Positions 9,079 through 16,717 of a stretch of 43,229 bases of DNA are shown piece after piece; the stretch's first letter is position 1; each line of letters starts with the position of its first letter. The notes under the pieces were generated by a model. It searched no databases, was not told the origin of the DNA, and worked only from the letters and a program-made list of their open reading frames with translations. Made by a program: the position numbers and the translations under genes. The stretch is from the NCBI GenBank assembly GCA_002372465.1, contig DFGW01000110.1, forward strand, positions 1-43,229, given 5' to 3'. The DNA comes from Butyrivibrio sp. UBA3740 (GTDB lineage: Bacteria > Bacillota > Clostridia > Lachnospirales > Lachnospiraceae).

Positions 9079-10560
9079 TTATTTTGAAGCCTTCCATGCC
9101 TCATATTGTTTTGCGACTTCGGCAAGGACCTTTTGGTATCCGGCAGCATCAAGCTCTGACCGGAACTCTTCCAGTCTGGCATCCACTTCCGCTGTGGGAC
9201 ATCCCCCCTGCTCAAGTACATAGCCATATTGGTCAAAGAGGCTGTTGCACGCTGACCACTCGGCTTCTACGGGAGAAAAGTCAAACCGGAACCCGTTTGC
9301 AAGTGCTTCCTCGGAGTTTTTATTGAATTGTTCATATAATTCCACTTTGTTTTCAGGGTCACCGACCTCGAGAGGAATCGACACGATCGATCCTGATTCC
9401 CAGGAGCTGTGATCATAGAGTCCGCCTTTTTTGACAACAACCCCGTCCTCAACATCATAATCAGTTCCCTCAATACCGAAGGTGAATAATCCGGCCAATA
9501 CCTGGTCCGTATACATCAACCCCAAAAAATCCACACAAGCCTTTGCCTGTTCCTCCGTACTTGCAGAGGAGACTGCAAAGCACGAGCCCAGTGTACTCGT
9601 GGAATTGAGATAATTCTTTGTCATATGGATCACGTCACAGTCCTGCCCGTAGGTTGCTGAGGCTTCCTCATTGACCGGCACATCCCACCAGGCTGCAAAG
9701 CCCCAGTCAGTGGTATTGATCGCATTTTCCGGTACCGTCTTTGTGGCTTCTTCTGCACTGATATAGCCCTTTTCTCCCCACCTGCTCATGAGATTCAGAA
9801 ATTCTCTGTATTCGGGAAGTGTGAGACAATCCACCACTTCATTGGTATCACGGTCAACAGCAATCAGCGTACTTCCCAGGATAAATTCATAATCGTCAAG
9901 GTAGAATTTACTAAAGAAAGGCATCATCTGCAAAAGCAGCGGATACTTCACTCCATCCTGTTTCATCTGCTCAAGCATGGGTTCGAGGTCCGCCAATTTC
10001 TTAACAGGCGACAGATCCCATCCGTATTTTGTGGCTTTTTCCGTGGGATAAACCAGATCATATCCTTCTGATGACTCCTTATAGCAGGGAATAAAATAAT
10101 CCTTTCCGTTATATTGGGAAGACTCCCATACTGCTTCGGGTATGGAATCATATAAATCTGTTCCCTGAAGTAATTCACTTAAGTCATATGCGGCCTTCCC
10201 TGATACAAGACTATCTGTGGACACGCTGCCCATCCAGCTGGCAGTCCAGAAAAGATTCGCTTCGCCGTTTGCTATGGCAAGATTGCATTTGTCTTCATAT
10301 TCGCCCTGGCCCAAATCCGTGAGTTTTATTTTGACGTTGATCTTGTCTGCAATATAGTCATTGATCGCATCTTCGATTACCTGAACTTCTGCGCTATCGG
10401 CCGAAGCTATGTTAAATGTACAGTGATATATATTGATCTCAACCTTATCCGAAGAATCAGCAGAAGTGTCCGATTTGCCTGAAGATGCATTTTGGCATCC
10501 TGACAACACAGCGATCATCATGAACGCTGTAAGAAAAAGCGCGATAAACCTATTTTTCAT
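9079..10560 (-). CDS. Sugar ABC transporter substrate-binding lipoprotein
   Basis: 493 residues. A lipoprotein signal peptide ends with the lipobox LSGC (Cys22), followed by a Ser/Asp-rich linker. The body is a type I cluster-B solute-binding protein with the profile of the LplA/YtcQ group: an N-terminal EINIYHCTFN strand and a C-terminal helical region starting FDFSPVEAEW, like the DUF3502 tail of those proteins. It captures a carbohydrate outside the cell and delivers it to the two permeases downstream. It is the first gene of a four-gene operon, and AGGAGG stands 7 bases before the ATG. The sugar cannot be named from sequence. Confidence 0.92.
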   Translation of the reverse strand: MKNRFIALFLTAFMMIAVLSGCQNASSGKSDTSADSSDKVEINIYHCTFNIASADSAEVQVIEDAINDYIADKINVKIKLTDLGQGEYEDKCNLAIANGEANLFWTASWMGSVSTDSLVSGKAAYDLSELLQGTDLYDSIPEAVWESSQYNGKDYFIPCYKESSEGYDLVYPTEKATKYGWDLSPVKKLADLEPMLEQMKQDGVKYPLLLQMMPFFSKFYLDDYEFILGSTLIAVDRDTNEVVDCLTLPEYREFLNLMSRWGEKGYISAEEATKTVPENAINTTDWGFAAWWDVPVNEEASATYGQDCDVIHMTKNYLNSTSTLGSCFAVSSASTEEQAKACVDFLGLMYTDQVLAGLFTFGIEGTDYDVEDGVVVKKGGLYDHSSWESGSIVSIPLEVGDPENKVELYEQFNKNSEEALANGFRFDFSPVEAEWSACNSLFDQYGYVLEQGGCPTAEVDARLEEFRSELDAAGYQKVLAEVAKQYEAWKASK

Positions 10561-10602
10561 ACAAAAGCCTCCTATTTAACCTCATCAATTCCAATCCTCT
10601 AA

Positions 10603-10631
10603 ACGATGTCCTCAAACAACTGTATTGTCAA
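10603..10631 (-). promoter_or_regulatory. Candidate promoter for the ABC/MATE operon
   Basis: On the minus strand a perfect TTGACA -35 box (10631-10626) stands 17 bases from a poor -10 box, CATCGT (10608-10603). The position fits the operon that starts at 10560. The weak -10 suggests either activator dependence or a chance match. Confidence 0.3.
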
Positions 10632-10645
10632 TATTTGCGCTCACT

Positions 10646-11218
10646 TTAAGACCAGATGAAGCCTCTGTCGTCCCAACGCAGAACAACCTCGTATCCGAGT
10701 TTTTTTAGCCATTCGGTCTCATAAGTATGATGGACATAACTATAGTCATACATCGCATCCCTGAGGATTTTCGTCACATTACGGAGCATGACCATTCCAA
10801 TTCCGCGATTACGGTATTCCGGTAACGTTCCGGCACATCCCGGGCTACCGATTTTTACCCTCTCTCCGGCTAATATATGCTCTCCCAAATCCTCAACCAT
10901 GCAAAAGCTGACAATCTTCCCATCCACGAAACCGCAATATACCTTTGTACGCCCGTCAAAAAGCGGGACCCAGGTCGGCATCACCTTTTCCACTACCGCT
11001 AACAGCTCATCGAGATCTTTGTTCAAACATCCGAATGTTATATTTTCAGGAAATTTCTTCTCATAGCAGTTTTCATCAAACTTCCGCAGATCGAGACACA
11101 TCTCGGATGAAGTTTTGTCCTTCTGCATTCTTTCATCATGCTCCGGGTTGAAAAAGCCCGGATTGATCTCATGAAAAAATGCTGCCCACTGCTTTTCTGT
11201 AACTTCCATATAATTCAA
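10646..11218 (-). CDS. GNAT-family N-acetyltransferase
   Basis: About 190 residues when started at the TTG at 11218, which has GAGAGG five bases upstream. A longer frame reaches 11305 but without a ribosome binding site there. The core reads VKIGSPGCAGTLPEYRNRGI followed by GMVMLRNVTKILRD, the acetyl-CoA loop (R-N-R-G-I-G) and helix of GNAT enzymes. The C-terminal SYVHHTYETEWLKKLGYEV contains the late beta-strand/helix region of the fold. The substrate is unknown. It stands alone, separated from the transporter operon by about 85 bases with a possible promoter. Confidence 0.82.
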   Translation of the reverse strand: MNYMEVTEKQWAAFFHEINPGFFNPEHDERMQKDKTSSEMCLDLRKFDENCYEKKFPENITFGCLNKDLDELLAVVEKVMPTWVPLFDGRTKVYCGFVDGKIVSFCMVEDLGEHILAGERVKIGSPGCAGTLPEYRNRGIGMVMLRNVTKILRDAMYDYSYVHHTYETEWLKKLGYEVVLRWDDRGFIWS

Positions 11219-11371
11219 TAATTCCTCTCTATCCTGTAGAATAGATGAAACATACGCCAAAAATTGAACGATCATTTCAAAAGTATGGCCCAAAATATGA
11301 CTCAACTTTAAAAAAATCGATCAACCATGTAGATTATAAGAGTGGACACGACCGCGAAGTTGACGAACCCT

Positions 11372-11599
11372 TTATGCGAAAAAATCTTGGTCATCTCCAA
11401 GCATGCTTTTCAGCATGGTATTCGCAATTTCTGGCGATTCCATATCCATTTCATAGAAATTTTCACCATTTAGAAGTTCATCGATCAATTTACGATTTGA
11501 AATAACCTCATCTAAATAGTCAAATTCTAATGTTCTTTTATCATCAATATAAAACAATGTTATCACAATTTTGTCATCAAAGGCATATATTTTATCTAC
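11372..11599 (-). pseudogene. C-terminal remnant of a probable large serine recombinase
   Basis: The open stretch reads VDKIYAFDDKIVITLFYIDD and continues KRTLEFDYLDEVISN, then an acidic tail. The first part closely resembles the beta-rich C-terminal segment of clostridial large serine recombinases, where a V-x-x-I-Y-V-Y-D-D-x-I pattern is common. An in-frame stop lies just upstream and the catalytic and zinc-ribbon parts are absent. A 64-codon GTG-start frame (11372-11566) inside it lacks a ribosome binding site, so I do not call it a gene. It is likely the tail of a lost integrative element, although a small independent protein remains possible. Confidence 0.4.
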
Positions 11600-11607
11600 T
11601 TAGATGA

Positions 11608-11781
11608 AGGCACGTAGAGAAATCCCTTGGGGGAGATTCACCCTTCTGGAGCGCAAGTTACTTTTGTGCCACTACCGGAAGTGTTTCGCTTGATACCGTT
11701 AAGAAATACATTGAAAATCAACGCACAGAAGAACACAAACTCAAATACATTAAGACGGGGAAATACAAAAAGAAAAGCTAG
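11608..11781 (+). pseudogene. tnpA: C-terminal remnant of an IS200/IS605-family TnpA transposase
   Basis: 57 codons in frame, ending at TAG 11779-11781. The segment PFWSASYFCATTGSVSLDTV followed by KKYIENQRTEEH matches the C-terminal half of Y1 transposases: the WSxSYF strand and the alpha-D helix with catalytic Tyr and the Gln four residues later (YIENQ). The HUH motif and the rest of the N-terminal half are missing, and an in-frame stop lies just upstream. The copy is therefore dead. The right-end hairpin of the element may survive just downstream. Confidence 0.8.
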
Positions 11782-11798
11782 TACGATTCATCCCACAA

Positions 11799-11811
11799 CC
11801 GACTATGTCGG
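11799..11811 (+). mobile_element. Possible IS200/IS605 right-end hairpin
   Basis: CCGAC-TAT-GTCGG forms a perfect 5-bp stem with a 3-base loop, 17 bases after the TnpA stop. Y1 transposons carry a subterminal hairpin at each end, and the right-end one lies just past tnpA when no tnpB follows. The matching left end is gone. Confidence 0.45.
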
Positions 11812-11849
11812 AAGGGGTTTTCTCGCACGTTGTTATAAGGAGAGGGGGA

Positions 11850-12265
11850 TCATCTGTCAATCTCAAAAGTCCTGAATTCGCCCGTGTTATCATGGTTTGC
11901 GCCCATGAATAGCTTGCCAAGTTTCTCAAGACACTCCGATCTGGTAAAAAAGAAATAGCTTTCCGGATCTGCGACATTTCTTTCCACTCATAGACAGTGT
12001 TACCTTCGCGCCCTTTAAAGGTGTTAACAGTCACCTTGGAAATGCCATATTGAATACCGGGAGCAGTACTGTCTTCCAGTTCCTTCTGATTCTCTCCGGC
12101 CTTCTCCATGTCAGAAAAAATCCCGCCTGTGGTACTCAGCCTCGAGCCCTCATAAGCGCTGTAGAGTCTGTAGAGATGAAACTCATTCCCCTTCGTATTC
12201 TTCCTTGTTATGAAGGTTACGACTCCACAGGCAATCTGCATTATAATAATACTAGTTGGAATCAT
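11850..12265 (-). pseudogene. Frameshifted small membrane-anchored protein gene
   Basis: The first frame starts near 12265 with MIPTSIIIMQIACGVVTFIT, a hydrophobic anchor, then a soluble part ending GREGNTVYEWKE. At about 11,980 the plausible reading moves to a neighbouring frame: VADPESYFFFTRSECLEKLG then KLFMGANHDNTGEF, ending at a TGA at 11850-11852. Both pieces look like real protein and neither continues sensibly in its own frame, so an indel is the simplest explanation. No ribosome binding site is clear and the 5' end may be truncated. The family is not recognised. The gene lies back to back with the oxidase-fold gene at 12309 and next to the TnpA remnant. Confidence 0.4.
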
Positions 12266-12308
12266 CGGCCTGAAACTGTTGGCCAAGTGAGAAAAGTGAG
12301 GTAAAGAT

Positions 12309-12785
12309 ATGTTCAGAAAAATGAGAAGATTCGCCCAGCAGATATCTGAGGAAAAGTGCATAGAAATCTTGAAGAATGAGCCAAGAGGCGTTCTGTCAGT
12401 TCTTGGGGAGGAGGGCTATCCCTATGGCATGCCCATGGACCACTGGTACTGTGAGGAGGATGGCAAGCTCTACTTCCACGGCGCCAAGGAGGGCCACAAG
12501 CTCGATTCCATCAGGACCTGCGACAAGGTCAGCTACTGCGTCTATGACGAGGGCTATCGCAAGGAAGGCGAGTGGGCGCTCAACATCAACAGCGTCATCA
12601 TCTTCGGCCGCATGAAGCTGGTGGAGGATCCTGAGAAGGCAAAAGAGATCTGTACCCACCTTTGCCGCAAGTTCACCGATGACGAGGAATACCTGGAAAA
12701 AGAGATTAAAAATGCCCTGCCTCGGGTTCAGTGCCTTGAGCTGACACCTGAACACATGACAGGGAAACTGGTCAATGAAGCATGA
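12309..12785 (+). CDS. Pyridoxamine 5'-phosphate oxidase-fold (NimA-like) protein
   Basis: 158 residues of a split-barrel flavin-binding protein. MRRFAQQISEEKCIEILK is the usual first helix, GVLSVLGEEGYPYGMPMDHW the first two strands, and KLYFHGAKEGHKLDSI the signature FMN-contacting segment of the NimA-like branch. NimA proteins bind FMN (or haem) and can reduce nitroimidazoles. Most homologues in anaerobes have no proven substrate. GAGGT precedes the ATG by a few bases. The gene is convergent with the DUF554 gene (11-base gap). Its DNA is visibly richer in G and C than the decayed region before it. Confidence 0.88.
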   Translation: MFRKMRRFAQQISEEKCIEILKNEPRGVLSVLGEEGYPYGMPMDHWYCEEDGKLYFHGAKEGHKLDSIRTCDKVSYCVYDEGYRKEGEWALNINSVIIFGRMKLVEDPEKAKEICTHLCRKFTDDEEYLEKEIKNALPRVQCLELTPEHMTGKLVNEA

Positions 12786-12796
12786 GTTGTAGGGAA

Positions 12797-13522
12797 TCAT
12801 AGGTTGTAGGGGATGTAAGCTGCAAGCACCGCCAGAACTACCGCCGGGAGCATATTTGCAACCTTAAGTTTCTTGCCCCACACCAGATTGATACCTACGC
12901 AGAATATAAGTATCGAGCCCACTAATGACAGGAAGCTGACTGCCGTATCTGTCATCAGGGGTGAGATCAGCTTGGCGATCAGTGTTATTGAGCCTTCAAA
13001 AAGAAATATGGGAATCGCCGAGAAGACACAGCCCTTTCCCATTGTGGATGTCATCACAGCGATGATGATCAGGTCCAGCACGGATTTAACAGCCAGGGTG
13101 GAATAGTCCCCCAGGACTCCGTCCTGTATTGCTCCAACGATCGCCATCGCTCCGATGCAGACCGTGAGCGATGCAGTGACGAAGGCGTCCACGAACATCT
13201 TGTCTCCGCTGTTACCGGTCTTGACCTTGAGCCATTCTCCAAATCTCTCAAAGCCCTTTTCTATCTTCAGGATCTCTCCTATCAGGGTTCCGATGGCAAG
13301 GGTCAGAACCACAAGCATTGACTTGCCACTTACAAGGTCCCCACCATCTATCGAGAGCATCCCCTGCATGGCACCTGCTATGGCAATGAACAGAACGCTT
13401 ATACCACAGGTCTTGGTGATGGAATCCTGCTGCTCTTCAGAAAAGAGATTCCCCACAAAGCGCCCCAAGAGGCCACCTGCAATGATGCATATCACGTTGA
13501 TTATCGTTCCCAGTCCTATCAT
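12797..13522 (-). CDS. DUF554 family membrane protein (YdfK/YqgA-like)
   Basis: 241 residues with about seven hydrophobic segments. The N-terminal MIGLGTIINVICIIAGGLLG, then the GISVLFIAIAGAMQGML segment and the VGAIQDGVLGDYSTLAVKSV loop are characteristic of DUF554 proteins. The family is conserved in Firmicutes and enterobacteria and may be a transporter, but its substrate is not established. The motifs are complete and the length is normal. It lies 34 bases downstream of the HAD phosphatase gene and may be cotranscribed with it. Confidence 0.9.
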   Translation of the reverse strand: MIGLGTIINVICIIAGGLLGRFVGNLFSEEQQDSITKTCGISVLFIAIAGAMQGMLSIDGGDLVSGKSMLVVLTLAIGTLIGEILKIEKGFERFGEWLKVKTGNSGDKMFVDAFVTASLTVCIGAMAIVGAIQDGVLGDYSTLAVKSVLDLIIIAVMTSTMGKGCVFSAIPIFLFEGSITLIAKLISPLMTDTAVSFLSLVGSILIFCVGINLVWGKKLKVANMLPAVVLAVLAAYIPYNL

Positions 13523-13556
13523 CTATTGTTACCTATCCTCATGTTCGTGCTCTTTT

Positions 13557-14036
13557 TTAAAGGTGTTCCATGAATATCATGGGGTGGGCAGTGCAAAAGG
13601 GCGTCTGGGCCATGTACATTCCCAGGGTATCGTCGTTGTCGTCCATGAGTACTACTGATTCCGGTGAAATGTCCGGGAACAGCTCTTTTACCTTGTCCAT
13701 GACAATTCGGGGCTTTTCTTTGGCCTCCAGAGTGTAGAAGCAGTGGGAGGCCGGAATGCCATAAAGCCTCTCAACCATCTCTGACTTCCAGACCTCATGC
13801 CCGTGGGGCTCCCTGGAAATGCAAAACAGCCTGTCCACGTCATGGCCGCTGATATAGTCATAGAGGGGCTTCAGCCTTTTGCAGTCGGCATAGATATTTA
13901 CATCCCGAAACTGTGGCGTTCCGTCCAGCTCATGATGAGCGTGATGCCTGCCGTAGTTATAGCTTGTCAGCGTCCCATCGATATCAAAAAACACAACCGT
14001 GTCAGGTTGATGTAGTATTTCCCATATTTCGCTCAT
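13557..14036 (-). CDS. HAD-superfamily phosphatase-like protein
   Basis: 159 residues. Motif I is FFDIDGTL near residue 17, giving the nucleophile Asp and the acid/base Asp two residues later. A late motif LMDDNDDTLGM near residue 131 supplies the Mg-binding acids. Between them is a His-rich loop RHHAHHELDG (about residues 30-39) and a small cap region, so this is a compact HAD protein with a possible extra metal site. The substrate is unknown; small HAD enzymes often hydrolyse nucleotides or sugar phosphates. AAGAGG lies 8 bases before the ATG, within a duplicated sequence (separate entry). Confidence 0.78.
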   Translation of the reverse strand: MSEIWEILHQPDTVVFFDIDGTLTSYNYGRHHAHHELDGTPQFRDVNIYADCKRLKPLYDYISGHDVDRLFCISREPHGHEVWKSEMVERLYGIPASHCFYTLEAKEKPRIVMDKVKELFPDISPESVVLMDDNDDTLGMYMAQTPFCTAHPMIFMEHL

Positions 14037-14040
14037 GTGA

Positions 14041-14095
14041 TTGTCCTCTTGGTGGTTCTGTTGTTTCTGTCAGCTTGTCCTCTTGGTGGTTCTGT
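14041..14095. repeat. Direct repeat containing the HAD gene ribosome binding site
   Basis: Two identical 21-base copies (14041-14061 and 14075-14095) begin TTGTCCTCTTGGTGG and are 34 bases apart. On the minus strand each contains AAGAGGA. The copy nearest the HAD gene provides its ribosome binding site, and the other lies next to the stop codon of the phosphoesterase gene. A tandem duplication of the intergenic region is the likely origin. Confidence 0.85.
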
Positions 14096-14742
14096 CAGCT
14101 AATTCGCTGAAGAATCCCGGCGACATCTATCCCCGGATGGGTAAAGTACATCCTGCATATCTGCTCAGAAAGTTCTTCAGGCATTTTCAGCTTGGCTGCA
14201 ATCTCTTCGTAAGAAGCTCCCCTGGCAGCAAGCTTCATGGTCTTTGCTATGATTGAATCTATATTCTTGGGAAGAGAGCTTGTGCTGCCTTCAGTTTGTA
14301 CAATCTTCTTTTCAAAATTAAAATCACCCCTGCCTCGGATTTCAAGGATTGCAAATGACACTTCCTGGTCCGGTTTTCTTTTCCCACAGCAACCCGGGTT
14401 GAACCAGGTTTGGCCGTCTTTCTCGACCAGGGAGTATTTGTGGGTGTGGCCATAGATTATGATGGGGAAGGCGGATATCTGGGCTGCTATCTTTCCCTTG
14501 TTGTGGATGACGAATATCCGGTTAGCTTCAAATTCAAGAATCGCTTTCTCAGGAAGGTACTCCGCCCATTCCTTGTCCGCATTACCTCTGACTGCCGTCA
14601 CCGGCGCAATCTTCTCCAGCTCATCCAGCACTTCCTTCTTATCTATATCTCCGGCATGAATTATGTGATCAACGCCCTTAAGTCCTTCTATTACTTTTTT
14701 CCTAAGAAGCCCATGTGTATCTGATACAATGCCTATTCTCAT
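14095..14742 (-). CDS. YfcE/MJ0936-type metallophosphoesterase
   Basis: 215 residues. The first ~155 residues hold the calcineurin-like metal-binding motifs in order: SDTHG at residue 7, HAGDID near 31, GNAD near 54, a His loop HNKG near 79 and GHTH near 97. Such two-metal enzymes are small phosphodiesterases with broad in-vitro activity. After a NPGCCGKRKPD loop that closes the fold, residues ~170-215 form a short helical extension (YEEIAAKLKMPEELSEQICR) that looks like a helix-turn-helix, uncommon for the family. GGAGAT precedes the ATG. The HAD and DUF554 genes follow on the same strand. Confidence 0.9.
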   Translation of the reverse strand: MRIGIVSDTHGLLRKKVIEGLKGVDHIIHAGDIDKKEVLDELEKIAPVTAVRGNADKEWAEYLPEKAILEFEANRIFVIHNKGKIAAQISAFPIIIYGHTHKYSLVEKDGQTWFNPGCCGKRKPDQEVSFAILEIRGRGDFNFEKKIVQTEGSTSSLPKNIDSIIAKTMKLAARGASYEEIAAKLKMPEELSEQICRMYFTHPGIDVAGILQRIS

Positions 14743-15068
14743 CGCTTATCTCCGGATAGGGTGTGGTGTGGGTGTTTGCGTGGTGGAGTGAACCTATTTA
14801 TTATAGCAAAAACTACGCTGTCAATAATTAACAATTAACTATATATTAGCATCATTTAATACTATTTCATTTTGTTCCTCTATTTATGTTTATACTGTTT
14901 ACTGTGAATAGAAAATAACAATTTTTTTCGTCAAATATTTAGCCAGCGAACAAGATTCTTTTTCATAAACATTGCTATTATTATTTCGGCAATCTGCTTG
15001 CGTTCGCTTGCATGTGCAAGCGAGATGTGCTATGCTTTTATTATCAAAAAAGAAAGGAGCGTGACTAT
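14743..15068. other. Gene-free 326-bp divergent region
   Basis: AT-rich interval between the phosphoesterase start (minus) and the antitoxin start (plus). It begins with a G/T-rich patch (14,760-14,790), continues AT-rich, and ends with the promoter and operator of the toxin-antitoxin pair (separate entry). I see no RNA gene or small ORF with a ribosome binding site. Confidence 0.55.
15005..15036 (+). promoter_or_regulatory. Promoter with overlapping palindromic operator of the toxin-antitoxin operon
   Basis: The palindrome CGCTTGCATGTGCAAGCG (15005-15022) has perfect 8-bp arms around TG. Inside it, TTGCAT (15008-15013) serves as a -35 box 17 bases from TATGCT (15031-15036), a good -10 box. 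An AAAGGAG site (15053-15059) precedes the ATG at 15069. A repressor on the palindrome would block the -35 box directly, as expected for autoregulation by an antitoxin or the complex. Confidence 0.75.
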
Positions 15069-15374
15069 ATGGCAAATACAGCCCCAGTTTACGCTCGAAT
15101 TGATAAAAATCTCAAAGAAAACGCTGAAGGAATTCTTGCGCAACTTGGAATTTCTCCTTCTGAAGCTATAAAGATGCTTTACAGCCAGATTGTGCTTGTT
15201 AAAGGAATGCCTTTCCAGTCAAAGCTTCCGGACATAAACCACTTTTCAGCTCAAGGCATCTCAAAGGCTGAGTTTGATGCAGCGCTTCAAAAAGGCGTGG
15301 ACTCTATCAAGAATGGTCGCACTCATTCTGTTGAAGATGTTGACCACATGCTCGCCGAGGAATTTGGTATATGA
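15069..15374 (+). CDS. RelB/DinJ-family antitoxin
   Basis: 101 residues. The start MANTAPVYARIDKNLKENAE and the following GILAQLGISPSEAIKMLYSQ form the ribbon-helix-helix DNA-binding domain of RelB/DinJ antitoxins. The C-terminal part, including GVDSIKNGRTHSVEDVDHML, is the flexible region that wraps the toxin. A longer frame begins at 15012, but the AAAGGAG at 15053-15059 decides for 15069. The gene overlaps the toxin gene by 4 bases (ATGA), so translation is coupled. The protein should bind the palindrome at 15005-15022. Confidence 0.92.
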   Translation: MANTAPVYARIDKNLKENAEGILAQLGISPSEAIKMLYSQIVLVKGMPFQSKLPDINHFSAQGISKAEFDAALQKGVDSIKNGRTHSVEDVDHMLAEEFGI

Positions 15375-15700
15375 GCAACTATTCAGTCAGCTACTCTGAT
15401 GAAGCCATGAACGATCTTCGTAATATATTCATGTATATCGCATATGACATTGGATCAAGAGATAATGCAGAAGCTCAGGTGAACCGAATCCGCGGAGCAG
15501 TTAAAAAGCTTTATAAATTTCCCAAAAAGAATCCCGCCGTTCCTTATGAACCCTGGGCAAGCCTTGGTATGCGTCGCTTGAATGTTGACAATTACGCCAT
15601 TCTCTACCTTGTAGATGAAGTTCATGAGCGTATAGAAATCGTTCGTATCCCTTACGGTGCAAGGGATCTTGATAGATTCTTTGAAGAAGAAATGTCTTGA
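15371..15700 (+). CDS. RelE/ParE-family toxin
   Basis: 109 residues. SYSDEAMNDLRNIFMYIAYD is the two-helix start typical of ParE-like members of the RelE/ParE superfamily. It is followed by the strand NYAILYLVDE and a C-terminal EIVRIPYGARDLDRFF, where the Arg and Tyr region resembles the RelE/YoeB active-site end. Targets in this superfamily are either mRNA at the ribosome or DNA gyrase, and sequence alone does not decide. The gene is directly followed by a strong terminator, making a closed two-gene module. Confidence 0.92.
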   Translation: MSNYSVSYSDEAMNDLRNIFMYIAYDIGSRDNAEAQVNRIRGAVKKLYKFPKKNPAVPYEPWASLGMRRLNVDNYAILYLVDEVHERIEIVRIPYGARDLDRFFEEEMS

Positions 15701-15734
15701 TATCGAGAAGACTACATCAGTCATCAAGTGTTTT

Positions 15735-15770
15735 GCTCCCCAACTCATTTTTGAGTTAGGGAGCTTTTTT
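15735..15770 (+). terminator. Rho-independent terminator of the toxin-antitoxin operon
   Basis: GCTCCCCAACTCA pairs with TGAGTTAGGGAGC across a short T-rich loop (one mismatch), followed by six T. The T-tract points to the plus strand only. It lies 35 bases after the toxin stop and abuts the stop of the convergent gene at 15772. Confidence 0.9.
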
Positions 15771-15771
15771 A

Positions 15772-16713
15772 TCAATATACTTCCAGCATCTTCTGAGTAC
15801 ACCTTGTAGTAACCTCGATATAATATTTGTAGTCCTCAGTAGACATGTTATCCGAGTCGTACTTATCTATCTTATCTGCGAAATCAGCATACTTCTGCAT
15901 CATTTCTCCATATTCACCCAACATAGAGATCATATTGTTAGGATCAGAGTTATACTTCTTCATAAACTCAACATACTGATTTACAAATTCTTCGTAACTA
16001 TCAAGAAAGGCTTTCAGATCAGGATCAACACCGCCTGTCTGCTCTTTTTCCTGTGGCTCTTCTGCCGCTTGAGGCTGCTCCTCTGCCTTGGATGGCTCTT
16101 CTTGTTTTGCTTCAGTAGTGTCTTCTGCTTTTTCTGTTGGTACTGCCCTGTCTTCGTTCACAGGTGCAGTCTCTTCTTTTGTTTCTGTCTTTTCTTCTAC
16201 AATGTCTGCCGGGCTTTCTTCTACTACTGGCATCTCTTTCGTTGTAGAATTTGAAGCAGTCTCTTCATATGGCATTGCAAACGGTCCATACTTCTTTGCC
16301 TGGCCAACTCCGGCAAACAGGCAGATTGCTGCAAGTATAAGCGCAATGATAGTAAATCCCTTGAGTTTGTACTTCTTATTAAGACAAAAGATAGCTCCCG
16401 CGATAATTCCCACTGAAAGAATAATGGTTACAATAGCGGGATCTGTGCTAAAGTCTAACACTGCAAGAACCAGGAGAATGATTCCAAAGAATTTCCCAAA
16501 CTTATCCAAGCCGGATTTCTGTGGTTCCTGAACCGGTGGCTGTACATTATTCATATCAGGCTGATATCCTACCGGTGCCACGTTCTGCTGCTGAACATTT
16601 TGAATTTCGTTAGCTTTATCCGGTGTCGCGCCACTTCCAACCTGTGTTCCGCAATTAGGGCAGAACTTTGTTCCCTCCGGTATTTCTTTTCCACAATTCG
16701 TACAAAAAGACAT
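15772..16713 (-). CDS. Zinc-ribbon membrane protein with acidic linker
   Basis: 313 residues. The N-terminus has a zinc ribbon, CTNCGKEIPEGTKFCPNCGT, with two CxxC pairs. A Gln/Pro-rich linker follows, then three hydrophobic segments (about residues 70-145: FGIILLVLAVLDF, IILSVGIIAGAIFCL and FTIIALILAAICLFAGV). A long Glu/Thr/Ala-rich stretch (~160-235) leads to a C-terminal helical domain beginning FLDSYEEFVNQYVEFMKKY, which resembles the DUF6591-type domain. The topology suggests a cytosolic zinc ribbon and an extracytosolic helical domain, i.e. a sensor-like protein. GAGAGG precedes the ATG. The XRE regulator gene ends 4 bases upstream, so the two form an operon. Confidence 0.8.
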   Translation of the reverse strand: MSFCTNCGKEIPEGTKFCPNCGTQVGSGATPDKANEIQNVQQQNVAPVGYQPDMNNVQPPVQEPQKSGLDKFGKFFGIILLVLAVLDFSTDPAIVTIILSVGIIAGAIFCLNKKYKLKGFTIIALILAAICLFAGVGQAKKYGPFAMPYEETASNSTTKEMPVVEESPADIVEEKTETKEETAPVNEDRAVPTEKAEDTTEAKQEEPSKAEEQPQAAEEPQEKEQTGGVDPDLKAFLDSYEEFVNQYVEFMKKYNSDPNNMISMLGEYGEMMQKYADFADKIDKYDSDNMSTEDYKYYIEVTTRCTQKMLEVY

Positions 16714-16717
16714 AATA

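Noticed and set aside
11372..11566. 64-residue protein with GTG start
   Set aside because: It has no ribosome binding site and its protein-like character continues upstream of the GTG, so it fits better as a gene remnant.
11750..12361. Single 203-codon minus-strand gene
   Set aside because: Its start overlaps the oxidase-fold gene and its last 70 codons run through the TnpA remnant and out of the plausible frame. Only the middle looks like protein.
12396..12800. 134-codon minus-strand frame
   Set aside because: It is antisense to the oxidase-fold gene and is an effect of that gene's G/C-rich codons.
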